DNA from: Cytophagales bacterium
GTDB taxonomy: Bacteria > Bacteroidota > Bacteroidia > Cytophagales > MED-G16
Length of the DNA: 19,904 nt
NCBI GenBank assembly: GCA_029940715.1
Contig: JAPYTU010000024.1
Location: forward strand, 1 to 19,904
Reading direction: 5' to 3'
The translations under genes and the position numbers were made by a program. Positions within the stretch are counted from its first letter, which is position 1. The number at the start of each line of letters is the position of its first letter. Under the pieces are notes generated by a model. It saw only the letters and a program-made list of their open reading frames with translations, was not told the origin of the DNA and searched no databases. Shown here piece by piece: positions 7,803 through 15,208 of the stretch.

Positions 7803-8536
7803 TGGAAGTTTTAGGTATAGACATTGGTGGTTCTGGAATTAAAGGAGCAATTGTTGATACTAAATCAGGAAAACTTCTTTCAGATAAAATTAGATTTTCT
7901 ACACGTGACACATCTACTCCTAAATTAATTTTAAAAGATATTAATGATAATATAATTAAGAAATTAACATGGAATGGAAAGATAGGTTGTGGATTTCCTG
8001 GAATTGTAAAAGAAAATAAAATTTATTCCTCAGCTAATATTAGTAAGAAATGGGTTGGAGTAAATTTGAAAAAAAAATTTTTTAAAAAATTTGATTTGGA
8101 ATGCGTGGTTTGTAATGATGCTGATGCAGCAGGTATGGCTGAGATAACTTTAAATAAGGATTTAAATACTAAGGGAACAGTTATAATAATTACAGTTGGA
8201 ACAGGTCTTGGTACTGCTATTTTTAATGATGGAAAATTGGTTCCAAATATTGAATTTGGTCATCTAAAGATGTATGGTGATTGCGCTGAAAAATATACGT
8301 CAAATTATGTGAGAAAGAAACAAAATTTATCTTGGAAACAGTGGTCAAAAAGATTTACAGAGTATTTATTATTTGTTGAATCTTTGATATCTCCTAATTT
8401 AATAATATTTGGTGGGGGAATAAGTAAGTACTTTGACGAGTTTAAATCTGATCTAAAATGTAATTCTAAAATTATTCCAGCTCATTATAAAAATGATGCT
8501 GGAATTATAGGAGCTGCAATAAATTCTGTTAAATAA
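7802..8536 (+). CDS. ppgK: ROK-family kinase, polyphosphate glucokinase-like
   Basis: A 244-residue sugar kinase of the ROK/actin-like ATPase fold. Visible: phosphate-1 loop GIDIGGSGIKGA (5-16), GCGFPG (62-67), SSANISKKW (76-84), the catalytic-base segment CNDADAAGMAE (104-114, D106 or its neighbour as base), phosphate-2 loop TVGTGLGTA (131-139), LVPNIEFGHL (146-155) and adenosine-side GGGISK (204-209). The LVPN-E-GHL and WVG-N patterns, the length and the lack of the ROK zinc motif CxCGxxGC fit the polyphosphate/ATP glucokinase group, which makes glucose 6-phosphate using polyphosphate. Whether polyphosphate is truly the donor cannot be read from sequence; a plain glucokinase is the main alternative. 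Overlaps uvrD by one base and converges on rnhA 14 bases away. Confidence 0.8.
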   Translation: MEVLGIDIGGSGIKGAIVDTKSGKLLSDKIRFSTRDTSTPKLILKDINDNIIKKLTWNGKIGCGFPGIVKENKIYSSANISKKWVGVNLKKKFFKKFDLECVVCNDADAAGMAEITLNKDLNTKGTVIIITVGTGLGTAIFNDGKLVPNIEFGHLKMYGDCAEKYTSNYVRKKQNLSWKQWSKRFTEYLLFVESLISPNLIIFGGGISKYFDEFKSDLKCNSKIIPAHYKNDAGIIGAAINSVK

Positions 8537-8550
8537 AAAAATATTAATTT

Positions 8551-8994
8551 TTAAGCTTTATAGCCTGCATCATTAATTAAATTGGTGGATTGAGCTAAAT
8601 TAGCTAGTTCATCACATCTTTCATTTTCTTTTATTCCTGCATGACCTTTTACCCAAACAAATTTTATGTTATATTTTTTATATAGTGGAATAAATTGCTT
8701 CCACAAATCTATGTTTTGCTTTTTTTTGAATTTTTTTTTTTCCCAATTCCATATCCAGCCTTTTTCAACCGATTCGACTACGTATTTTGAATCTGAATAA
8801 ATTGTTACTTTAATGCTATTTTTTTTTATCGCTTCTAGTGCTTTGATAACAGCTGTTAATTCCATTCTATTGTTTGTGGTAATTTTGTAACCTTGACTTA
8901 ATTCTTTTCTATTTCCTTTATATAACATTACTACACCATATCCTCCAGGGCCTGGATTTCCTCTACTTGAGCCATCAGTAAAAATTTTTATCAT
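8551..8994 (-). CDS. rnhA: Ribonuclease HI
   Basis: Cleaves the RNA strand of RNA-DNA hybrids, including primer remnants and R-loops. The 147-residue type 1 fold opens with IFTDGSSRGNPGPGG. Its catalytic acidic residues are D7, E45 (NNRMEL), D68 (YSDSKYV) and D128 (ERCDELA), with H118 in KGHAG. The basic handle region is KGWIWNWEKKKFKKKQN (78-94), lysine-rich, and is encoded by A-runs of 11 and 8 bases (8731-8741 and 8720-8727 as T on the plus strand). These runs could cause slippage or sequencing errors, but the frame is intact here. The ATG overlaps the aroQ stop by one base (TAATG), so it is probably translated from an aroQ-rnhA message. Confidence 0.96.
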   Translation of the reverse strand: MIKIFTDGSSRGNPGPGGYGVVMLYKGNRKELSQGYKITTNNRMELTAVIKALEAIKKNSIKVTIYSDSKYVVESVEKGWIWNWEKKKFKKKQNIDLWKQFIPLYKKYNIKFVWVKGHAGIKENERCDELANLAQSTNLINDAGYKA

Positions 8995-9413
8995 TATTTT
9001 GAATCAAAATAATTAATAGCAAAATCATATCCAATTAATCCTAGTCCTGATATAATTCCATCACAAACATCACTTAAGTAGCTTTTTTTTCTAAATTTTT
9101 CTCTTGAAAATATATTGGAAATGTGTACTTCAACAGCTGGTGAAGTAATAGAAGAAATAGCATCTCTTAAAGCAACAGAGGTATGAGTGAATCCTCCTGC
9201 ATTAATAATTATCCCATCATAATCAAAGCCAGTTTCTTGTATTTTTTCTATTAGTTCTCCCTCATGATTAGATTGATAATATTCAAGTTGAATTTTGGAA
9301 TATTTTTTTTTTAAAATTTTAAAATATGATTCAAATGAAGTATTTCCATATATATTTTTTTCTCTTATACCTAGAAGATTTAAATTTGGACCATTAATAA
9401 TTATTAATTTCAT
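8994..9413 (-). CDS. aroQ: 3-dehydroquinate dehydratase, type II
   Basis: Third step of the shikimate pathway: 3-dehydroquinate to 3-dehydroshikimate, in a cytosolic dodecamer. The 139-residue flavodoxin-like protein shows the type II marks: IINGPNLNLLGIRE (5-18), catalytic Tyr22 in NIYG, QSNHEGELI (47-55), N71 in INAGGFTHTSVALRDA (70-85) with H77 and R83, H97 in VEVHISN, and R108 in EKFRKKSYLS. All the known catalytic residues are present. It lies upstream of rnhA with a one-base overlap and is divergent from xerD across 35 bases, a gap too A/T-rich for a confident promoter call. The aroQ/xerD neighbourhood is known in other Bacteroidota. Confidence 0.97.
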   Translation of the reverse strand: MKLIIINGPNLNLLGIREKNIYGNTSFESYFKILKKKYSKIQLEYYQSNHEGELIEKIQETGFDYDGIIINAGGFTHTSVALRDAISSITSPAVEVHISNIFSREKFRKKSYLSDVCDGIISGLGLIGYDFAINYFDSK

Positions 9414-9448
9414 GATTTATATAAATTTAATATAAATAAAATACATGT

Positions 9449-10345
9449 ATGTGGGAGTACGAAATTATTGAGTATAAAAATTTTTTAAAGTTAGAGAGAT
9501 CTCTTTCAGAAAATTCTATTTCTGCATATGTAAGTGATGTAAATAAATTTGTTAAGTTTCTAGAAATTAAAAATTTAAAAATTAGTTACCTTGAAATTGA
9601 TTCAAAAATTATTAGTAATTTTTTAGAATATCTTGTTAAGTTAGGTGTCTCATCTTACACACAAGCAAGAATAATATCTGGAATCAAATCTTTTTTTTCT
9701 TATTTATTAATTGAAGAAAAAATTACCGTTAATCCTATGGAATTAGTTGAAGCTCCAAAGCTTATTAGAAAGTTACCAGATGTACTAACATTACAAAATA
9801 TTGAAAAAATTTTAGAAAGCATTGATTTATCAACTTATGAAGGAACTAGAAATAGAGCTATAATTGAAACATTATATAGCTGTGGTTTAAGGGTTTCTGA
9901 ATTAAATAATTTGAGTATTCAAAATTTATTTCTTGATATAGGATTTATAAAAGTTTTAGGAAAAGGTTCAAAGGAAAGATTAGTGCCTATAGGTAAACCT
10001 GCTATTAAATTTATAACCATATACATTAATGACTATAGAAATTCAATGAAAATTAAAGAAGGTAATGAGGGTTTTGTATTTCTTAATAGATATGGAAAAA
10101 AATTAACTAGAAATATGATTTTTATAATTGTTAAAGATTTATCTAAAAAAATAGGATTAAAGAAAAATATTAGTCCACATACATTTAGACATTCATTTGC
10201 AACACATATGATTGAAGGAGGAGCAGATCTTAGAGCAGTTCAGGAAATGCTTGGTCATGAATCCATTACAACAACGGAAATTTATACTCATTTAAATAGA
10301 GATTATTTAAAACAAGTTGTAAGAGAATTTCATCCTAGGAGTTAA
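9449..10345 (+). CDS. xerD: Site-specific tyrosine recombinase XerD
   Basis: Resolves chromosome dimers at dif with its partner XerC, activated by FtsK. The 298-residue length is typical. N-terminal core-binding (SAM-like) domain spans about 1-90; catalytic domain about 107-298. The full catalytic set is seen: R148 in SCGLRVSEL, K172 in GKGSKERLVP, H244 and R247 in HTFRHSFATH, H270 in LGHESITTTEIY, and nucleophile Y279 in IYTHLN. The start is ATG at 9449; another ATG four bases upstream is out of frame. It is first in a plus-strand run with pyrD, ftsK, lolA, pyrF and trhO, and lies about 1.1 kb from ftsK, its functional partner. It looks like the chromosomal Xer protein, not an integrase: no attachment site or phage gene is nearby. 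XerC versus XerD is called from length and context. Confidence 0.93.
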   Translation: MWEYEIIEYKNFLKLERSLSENSISAYVSDVNKFVKFLEIKNLKISYLEIDSKIISNFLEYLVKLGVSSYTQARIISGIKSFFSYLLIEEKITVNPMELVEAPKLIRKLPDVLTLQNIEKILESIDLSTYEGTRNRAIIETLYSCGLRVSELNNLSIQNLFLDIGFIKVLGKGSKERLVPIGKPAIKFITIYINDYRNSMKIKEGNEGFVFLNRYGKKLTRNMIFIIVKDLSKKIGLKKNISPHTFRHSFATHMIEGGADLRAVQEMLGHESITTTEIYTHLNRDYLKQVVREFHPRS

Positions 10346-10365
10346 TTCTATGTTTATATTTGCAT

Positions 10366-11403
10366 ATGTATAAGCTGTTAATTCGTCCAGTTTTCTTTCT
10401 TTTTAATGCTGAATTAATCCATAATATTTCTTTCATACTAATAAAATTTATTTTTAGAGTACCTATCCTATCTTACTTAATTAAGTCGAGATATAATTTT
10501 TCTAATGCATTATTAGAGACCAATGTATTTGGCTTAAATTTTAAAAATAAAATTGGAATGGCAGCAGGATTTGATAAAAATGCAAAATTACTTAATGAGC
10601 TTGAATTTTTTGGTTTTGGTCACGTTGAAGTAGGTACAATTACTCCTAAACCTCAATCAGGAAATGAAACTCCTAGATTATTTCGATTAAAAAAAGATAA
10701 GGCTTTAATTAATAGGATGGGTTTCAATAATGATGGTGTGGATGAAATATTAAAAAGAGTAAAAGATTATTCTGGGAGTATAGTTGTTGGAGCAAATATT
10801 GGAAAAAATAAAATAACTCCTAATTCAAAAGCTGTAGATGATTATTTAATTTGTTTTAAAAAATTAAGAAAGCATGTTGATTATTTTGTAATTAATGTGA
10901 GTTCACCTAATACACCAGGACTTAGAAAGTTGCAGAGTAAGGATAATCTTTCTTTAATACTTGAAAAAATTCAAAATGAAAATTTTTCAAATGGTAAAAG
11001 AAAGCCTGTTCTATTAAAAATTTCTCCTGATCTAACGAATGCTGAACTTGATGATATAATTGAAGTTTCTTTAAAATATGAGCTGGATGGTATAATAGCA
11101 ACTAATACTACCTTATCTAGAAATAATATTATATCAAAAAATGATAACATTGAAAAAGGGGGAGTAAGTGGTAAACCACTAAAAAATAAATCAAATGAGA
11201 TCATTTCATATATTAATAATAAATCAAGTAATAATTTTAAAATTATTGGAGTAGGAGGTGTATTTACATCGGATGATGTTATTAATAAAATAAATATGGG
11301 TGCTTCCTTAGTTCAGGTTTATACTGGCTGGGTTTATGAGGGTCCAAGTATGATTAGTAGAATAAATAAAACTTTATTAAAAAAAGAAAAGATGAATATT
11401 TAA
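10366..11403 (+). CDS. pyrD: Dihydroorotate dehydrogenase (quinone), class 2
   Basis: Oxidises dihydroorotate to orotate, passing electrons through FMN to the membrane quinone pool; fourth step of pyrimidine synthesis. From the ATG at 10366 it has 345 residues; a TTG six bases upstream is in frame but unlikely, since family members begin with MYK/MYY-type sequences. The N-terminal hydrophobic helix pair (about 3-40) is the class 2 membrane-contact extension. FMN-barrel motifs: GMAAGFDKNA (64-73), VEVGTITPKPQSGNETPR (87-104), NRMGFNNDG (116-124), catalytic Ser in NVSSPNTPGLR (177-187), NTT (247-249), and phosphate-binding GVGGVF (295-300). It starts 20 bases after xerD and ends 29 before ftsK. 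Confidence 0.96.
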   Translation: MYKLLIRPVFFLFNAELIHNISFILIKFIFRVPILSYLIKSRYNFSNALLETNVFGLNFKNKIGMAAGFDKNAKLLNELEFFGFGHVEVGTITPKPQSGNETPRLFRLKKDKALINRMGFNNDGVDEILKRVKDYSGSIVVGANIGKNKITPNSKAVDDYLICFKKLRKHVDYFVINVSSPNTPGLRKLQSKDNLSLILEKIQNENFSNGKRKPVLLKISPDLTNAELDDIIEVSLKYELDGIIATNTTLSRNNIISKNDNIEKGGVSGKPLKNKSNEIISYINNKSSNNFKIIGVGGVFTSDDVINKINMGASLVQVYTGWVYEGPSMISRINKTLLKKEKMNI

Positions 11404-11418
11404 TAAAAAATCTATAGT

Positions 11419-11426
11419 TAAATTTG
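11419..11426 (+). promoter_or_regulatory. Candidate Bacteroidota -7 box before ftsK (TAAATTTG)
   Basis: TAAATTTG is an exact TAnnTTTG match ending six bases before the ftsK ATG. If used, the transcript would have almost no leader. No -33 element is evident. It may allow ftsK expression independent of xerD-pyrD, or be chance. Confidence 0.25.
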
Positions 11427-11432
11427 AATTAA

Positions 11433-13745
11433 ATGGTAGAAAGTTCATACAATACAGATTATTATGGAGAAGAGGATAATAAAAAACCTTCATTTATTAA
11501 TAAAATAAAACTTGCTTTTGGTGGCTTAAGTTTGGTTGCATCCATTATAATATTATTATCATTAGTTTCATATTTATTTACAGGTTTTGATGATCAAAGT
11601 TTAATCAATTCAGGATTATCAATAGATTCTTTAGGTAAAGAAGCAAAAAATTGGCTAGGAATTGTTGGTGCGTATACTTCTCATTATTTGATTTTTGAGG
11701 GATTTGGAATTTCTGTTTTCTTTCTAGTTCCTTTTTTTGTGATTATTTCAATGCGCTTATTATTTGATATTAAAGTTTATTCTGTTAGAAAAATTTTTAT
11801 TTTTTCTTCTTTTGGAATTATATGGATATCATCATTTATGGGTTATTTTTTAAATATTTTTCCTGATAATTTTTTTCTTACAAATTTTACAGGAAATATT
11901 GGTTATAATTTATCAATTTTTCTTCAAAATCTATTTGGATTTTCTACCATATTAATACTTTTATTACTTCTTTTTTTATTTATTATTTTTTATTTCGGTG
12001 TTTATTCAATCAATATTAATTTTTTAAATAAAAATAAAAATGTGGTTATAGATGATTTAAATGATGAAAATGGTGATGTTTATGAAGAAGATATTAATGT
12101 TGAAGAAGAATCAAATAAAGTTGAAGAAAAAATATTAGATACAATTCCTGATGTTGATTCAACTATTAATTCCGATGACGATATTGTTTTAAAAGTAGAA
12201 GAAACTAAAATGGAAAAACAAACTTCTGCTAAAACCGGAGATGTTTATGATCCTGAACTTGATTTATCATTTTATAAATACCCAAAAATCGATATTTTAG
12301 ATCACATACCTAATAAAAAAATTCAAGTCACTAGGGATGAACTTGAATCTAATAAGGAAAAAATTTTAGAAACTTTAAAAAATTTTAATATTGAGATTGC
12401 TAAAATTAAAGCGACCATTGGGCCAACTGTAACACTTTATGAAATTGTACCTGAAGCAGGTGTAAAAATTTCAAAAATTAAAAATCTTGAAGATGACATT
12501 GCTTTAAGTTTATCAGCTTTAGGTATTAGGATAATTGCTCCAATTCCAGGTAAAGGAACTATCGGTATTGAGGTTCCAAATAAAAATAGAGAATTAGTTA
12601 GTTTAAGATCTGTTATGAAAACTGAAAAGTTTGTAAAAAATAATTTTGATTTACCTCTTATTTTAGGAAAAACTATATCTAATGAAGTTTTCATAACGGA
12701 TTTAACAAAAATGCCTCATATATTAGTTGCAGGTGCTACTGGTCAGGGAAAATCTGTAGGTTTAAATGTTATGTTAACATCTTTATTGTATAAAAAACAT
12801 CCTTCTACATTAAAATTTGTTCTTATAGATCCAAAAAAAGTAGAATTATCGCTTTTTAGTAAAATTGAAAAACATTTTTTAGCCAAAATACCCGATAGTG
12901 AAGAGGCTATAATTACTGAAACCAAAAAAGTTGTTCATACTTTAAATTCTTTATGCACAGAGATGGATGTTAGGTATAATTTATTAAAAGAAGCTCAATC
13001 TAGAAATTTAAAAGAATACAACAAAAAGTTTATTAATAGAAAACTTAATCCTAATGAAGGACACAGATATTTGCCTTATATAGTATTGGTTATTGATGAG
13101 CTCGCAGATTTAATGATGACTGCTGGAAGAGAAATTGAAAATCCTATAGCTAGACTTGCTCAATTAGCTAGAGCAATAGGAATACATTTGATAATAGCTA
13201 CTCAAAGGCCTTCTGTAAATGTTATAACGGGAGTAATAAAAGCAAATTTTCCTATAAGAATATCTTTTAAGGTAACTTCAAATATGGATTCAAGAACTAT
13301 TTTAGATGCCAAAGGAGCAGAACAGCTTGTTGGAATGGGGGATATGCTTTTTTCTACAGGTTCAGATGTTATTAGGCTTCAATGTCCATTTATTGATACT
13401 CCTGAAATTGAAAGAATATGTGATTTTATTGGTGAACAAAGAGGTTATGTATCTGCTTATTTATTACCTGAATACATTGATGAAAACGCAAAACAAATAG
13501 CTGATATTGATTTATCTGATAGGGATCCATTATTTGAGGACGCTGCCAGATTATTTGTACTTCATCAACAAGGAAGTACATCTCTTTTACAAAGAAAACT
13601 AAAATTAGGATATAATAGAGCAGGTAGATTAACGGATCAACTTGAAGTGGCTGGCATAGTTGGTCCATCAGAAGGAAGTAAAGCAAGAAAAGTTTTGATT
13701 GAAGATGAATATGCTTTAGAGAAATTAATTAATCAACTTGATTAA
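11433..13745 (+). CDS. ftsK: DNA translocase FtsK
   Basis: Septal DNA pump that clears chromosome ends at division and activates XerCD. The 770-residue protein has four hydrophobic segments (about 24-50, 88-111, 119-141 and 168-192) anchoring it in the inner membrane, then an acidic linker (about 203-270), much shorter than the E. coli linker. The alpha/beta motor follows, with Walker A GATGQGKS (434-441), Walker B VLVIDELAD (551-559) and the ATQRPSVNVITG segment (589-600). A C-terminal gamma winged helix (about 712-758, LGYNRAGRLTDQLEVAG), which reads KOPS-type polarity sites, is present, so the protein is complete. The ATG has no Shine-Dalgarno sequence; a TAAATTTG box lies just upstream. 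It lies close to xerD, its partner, and 16 bases before lolA. Confidence 0.97.
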   Translation: MVESSYNTDYYGEEDNKKPSFINKIKLAFGGLSLVASIIILLSLVSYLFTGFDDQSLINSGLSIDSLGKEAKNWLGIVGAYTSHYLIFEGFGISVFFLVPFFVIISMRLLFDIKVYSVRKIFIFSSFGIIWISSFMGYFLNIFPDNFFLTNFTGNIGYNLSIFLQNLFGFSTILILLLLLFLFIIFYFGVYSININFLNKNKNVVIDDLNDENGDVYEEDINVEEESNKVEEKILDTIPDVDSTINSDDDIVLKVEETKMEKQTSAKTGDVYDPELDLSFYKYPKIDILDHIPNKKIQVTRDELESNKEKILETLKNFNIEIAKIKATIGPTVTLYEIVPEAGVKISKIKNLEDDIALSLSALGIRIIAPIPGKGTIGIEVPNKNRELVSLRSVMKTEKFVKNNFDLPLILGKTISNEVFITDLTKMPHILVAGATGQGKSVGLNVMLTSLLYKKHPSTLKFVLIDPKKVELSLFSKIEKHFLAKIPDSEEAIITETKKVVHTLNSLCTEMDVRYNLLKEAQSRNLKEYNKKFINRKLNPNEGHRYLPYIVLVIDELADLMMTAGREIENPIARLAQLARAIGIHLIIATQRPSVNVITGVIKANFPIRISFKVTSNMDSRTILDAKGAEQLVGMGDMLFSTGSDVIRLQCPFIDTPEIERICDFIGEQRGYVSAYLLPEYIDENAKQIADIDLSDRDPLFEDAARLFVLHQQGSTSLLQRKLKLGYNRAGRLTDQLEVAGIVGPSEGSKARKVLIEDEYALEKLINQLD

Positions 13746-13750
13746 ATTTG
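13743..13750 (+). promoter_or_regulatory. Candidate Bacteroidota -7 box before lolA (TAAATTTG)
   Basis: An exact TAnnTTTG match that includes the ftsK stop codon and ends 11 bases before the lolA ATG. A start site here would give a leader of about seven bases and let lolA-pyrF-trhO be transcribed apart from ftsK. No clear -33 element. Confidence 0.35.
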
Positions 13751-13761
13751 TATTATAAATT

Positions 13762-14382
13762 ATGAAATACTTATTATTAACATTTTTGGTTTCGATTATT
13801 TCTTTATCTGGTTATGATCCTGATAAAAAAGCATTTTCATTGCTTAATTCTATGAGTAATAATTATAAAAAAATGAAAGGGTTTTCAACCACATTTACTT
13901 ATTCAATGATAAACTTGACAGAAAATATTTCTGATTCTTTTGAAGGAAAGATTTTTGTAAAAGGAGAAAAATATGTTTTATACATAGAAGGGCAAAAAAT
14001 TATAAATGATTCTAAAACTTCATGGACTTATTTAGATGATTTAAATGAGGTAACTATATCGGAATTTGATGCATCAGAACAAGACATTTCACTAAGTAAT
14101 ATTTTTGATATTTATAAAAATGGTTTTGACTATAAGTATATAGGAGAAGAAGATAAATTGAATATTATAGAATTATATCCTCAAGATGAATATAAAACAT
14201 ATTATAAAATTGTTTTTAAAATTGATCTAAATAATTTTTTACATAGCTTTTCTATATATGATAATACTAATAGCAAGTTTGTCTATATAATCAATGAATT
14301 TTTAGAGGAAGAACTTGATAATACCTTCTTTACATTTGATTTATCTCTTTATCCAGATATTGAGGTTATTGATTTTAGGTGA
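13762..14382 (+). CDS. lolA: LolA-like outer-membrane lipoprotein carrier protein
   Basis: Predicted periplasmic chaperone carrying lipoproteins from the inner to the outer membrane. The 206 residues begin with a signal peptide (about 1-17, MKYLLLTFLVSIISLS). The mature part has the LolA pattern: an early helix (AFSLLNSMSNNYKKMKGFSTTFTY, with F41), an FEGKIFVKGEKYVLYI strand pair (60-75), a SWTYLDDLNEV turn (87-97, the W-Y- segment typical of the family), and a later amphipathic strand set (about 143-180). Sequence identity within the family is low, so the call relies on this pattern, the length and the position directly after ftsK, an order common in Bacteroidota. It ends one base before the pyrF ATG. 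Confidence 0.82.
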   Translation: MKYLLLTFLVSIISLSGYDPDKKAFSLLNSMSNNYKKMKGFSTTFTYSMINLTENISDSFEGKIFVKGEKYVLYIEGQKIINDSKTSWTYLDDLNEVTISEFDASEQDISLSNIFDIYKNGFDYKYIGEEDKLNIIELYPQDEYKTYYKIVFKIDLNNFLHSFSIYDNTNSKFVYIINEFLEEELDNTFFTFDLSLYPDIEVIDFR

Positions 14383-14383
14383 T

Positions 14384-15208
14384 ATGAATTTAGAACAAAT
14401 TATTAGTTCAATTAAACAAAAAAAATCTTACTTATGTGTTGGTTTAGATACAGATATAAATAAAATTCCTAAATATTTGTTAAAAACTGCTGATCCGGTT
14501 TTTGAATTTAATAAAATCATAATAGATGCTACTAGGGATTTAGTAATTGCTTATAAACCTAATTTGGCTTTTTATGAGTCATTAGGTGCTAAAGGCATAG
14601 AATCTCTTAGAAAAACAATTGAATATATCCCTAATAATATTTTTAAAATAGCTGATGCAAAAAGAGGAGATATTGGTAACACTTCTACTATGTATGCAAA
14701 ATCATTTTTTGAAGCTTTTAATTTTGATGCTGTAACCCTATCTCCTTATATGGGTAAAGATTCTATTTTACCTTATTTAGAATTTAAAAATAAATGGGCA
14801 ATACTATTATCTCTTACTTCAAATTCTGGAGCTAAAGATTTTCAATATTTAAATATTGAAGGTTCAAATAATAAATTATTTCAGCAAGTAATAAAGAATT
14901 CTCTTTCTTGGTCATCCAATAAAAATATGATGTACGTGGTTGGTGCTAATAGGACTGAGGATTTAATAAAAATTAGAAAAACAATACCAAATCATTTTAT
15001 ATTAGTTCCAGGAATTGGAGCTCAAGGAGGAAGTTTAAAAAATGTAAGTATTAATGGAATGAATAATAACTGTGGTTTAATAGTTAATCTTTCTAGAAGT
15101 ATTATTTATTCAGATTCATCGAAAAATTTTGAAAAAATAGTTAGAGAAAAAACACGTAATATTCAATTAGAAATGTCAAACTATCTTTCTATCTGTAATG
15201 TTTTATGA
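14384..15208 (+). CDS. pyrF: Orotidine 5'-phosphate decarboxylase, group 2 (long form)
   Basis: Last step of UMP synthesis: decarboxylation of OMP. A 274-residue TIM barrel of the longer type found in Bacteroidota, Mycobacteria and Myxobacteria. It shows CVGLDTDINKIP (18-29), substrate lysine K58 in AYKPNLAFYE, the catalytic DxKxxD array D91-K93-D96 in IADAKRGDIGNTS, TLSPYMGKDS (118-127), SLTSNSGAKDFQ (143-154), VVGANR (185-190) and phosphate-binding VPGIGAQGG (208-216). A longer in-frame reading from TTG at 14315 would overlap lolA by 68 bases; the ATG at 14384 is preferred because it fits the family's N-terminus and follows the lolA stop by one base. It overlaps trhO by four bases (ATGA). 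It is the second pyrimidine gene in this run, after pyrD. Confidence 0.95.
   Translation: MNLEQIISSIKQKKSYLCVGLDTDINKIPKYLLKTADPVFEFNKIIIDATRDLVIAYKPNLAFYESLGAKGIESLRKTIEYIPNNIFKIADAKRGDIGNTSTMYAKSFFEAFNFDAVTLSPYMGKDSILPYLEFKNKWAILLSLTSNSGAKDFQYLNIEGSNNKLFQQVIKNSLSWSSNKNMMYVVGANRTEDLIKIRKTIPNHFILVPGIGAQGGSLKNVSINGMNNNCGLIVNLSRSIIYSDSSKNFEKIVREKTRNIQLEMSNYLSICNVL

Noticed and set aside
8535..8552. A/T-only inverted repeat between convergent ppgK and rnhA, possible bidirectional terminator
   Set aside because: No G/C pairs, so the stem would be very unstable; such repeats are expected by chance at this composition.
9449..10345. Mobile-element integrase reading of the tyrosine recombinase
   Set aside because: Standard XerD length and residues, housekeeping neighbours including ftsK, and no attachment repeats, tRNA or phage genes nearby.
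10355..10362. TATATTTG, an exact -7 box just before pyrD
   Set aside because: It ends three bases before the ATG, so transcription would begin at or inside the start codon. Kept only as part of the motif-pattern finding, not as a promoter call.
10360..10365. TTG start for pyrD giving two extra residues
   Set aside because: The ATG at 10366 fits the usual MY-type N-terminus of class 2 dihydroorotate dehydrogenases.
12437..12925. Minus-strand open frames inside ftsK
   Set aside because: Antisense to the conserved FtsK motor; no start signal, motif or independent support.
14315..14383. Longer PyrF N-terminus from TTG inside lolA
   Set aside because: The extra residues resemble nothing in the family and overlap lolA; ATG at 14384 gives the expected N-terminus and spacing.
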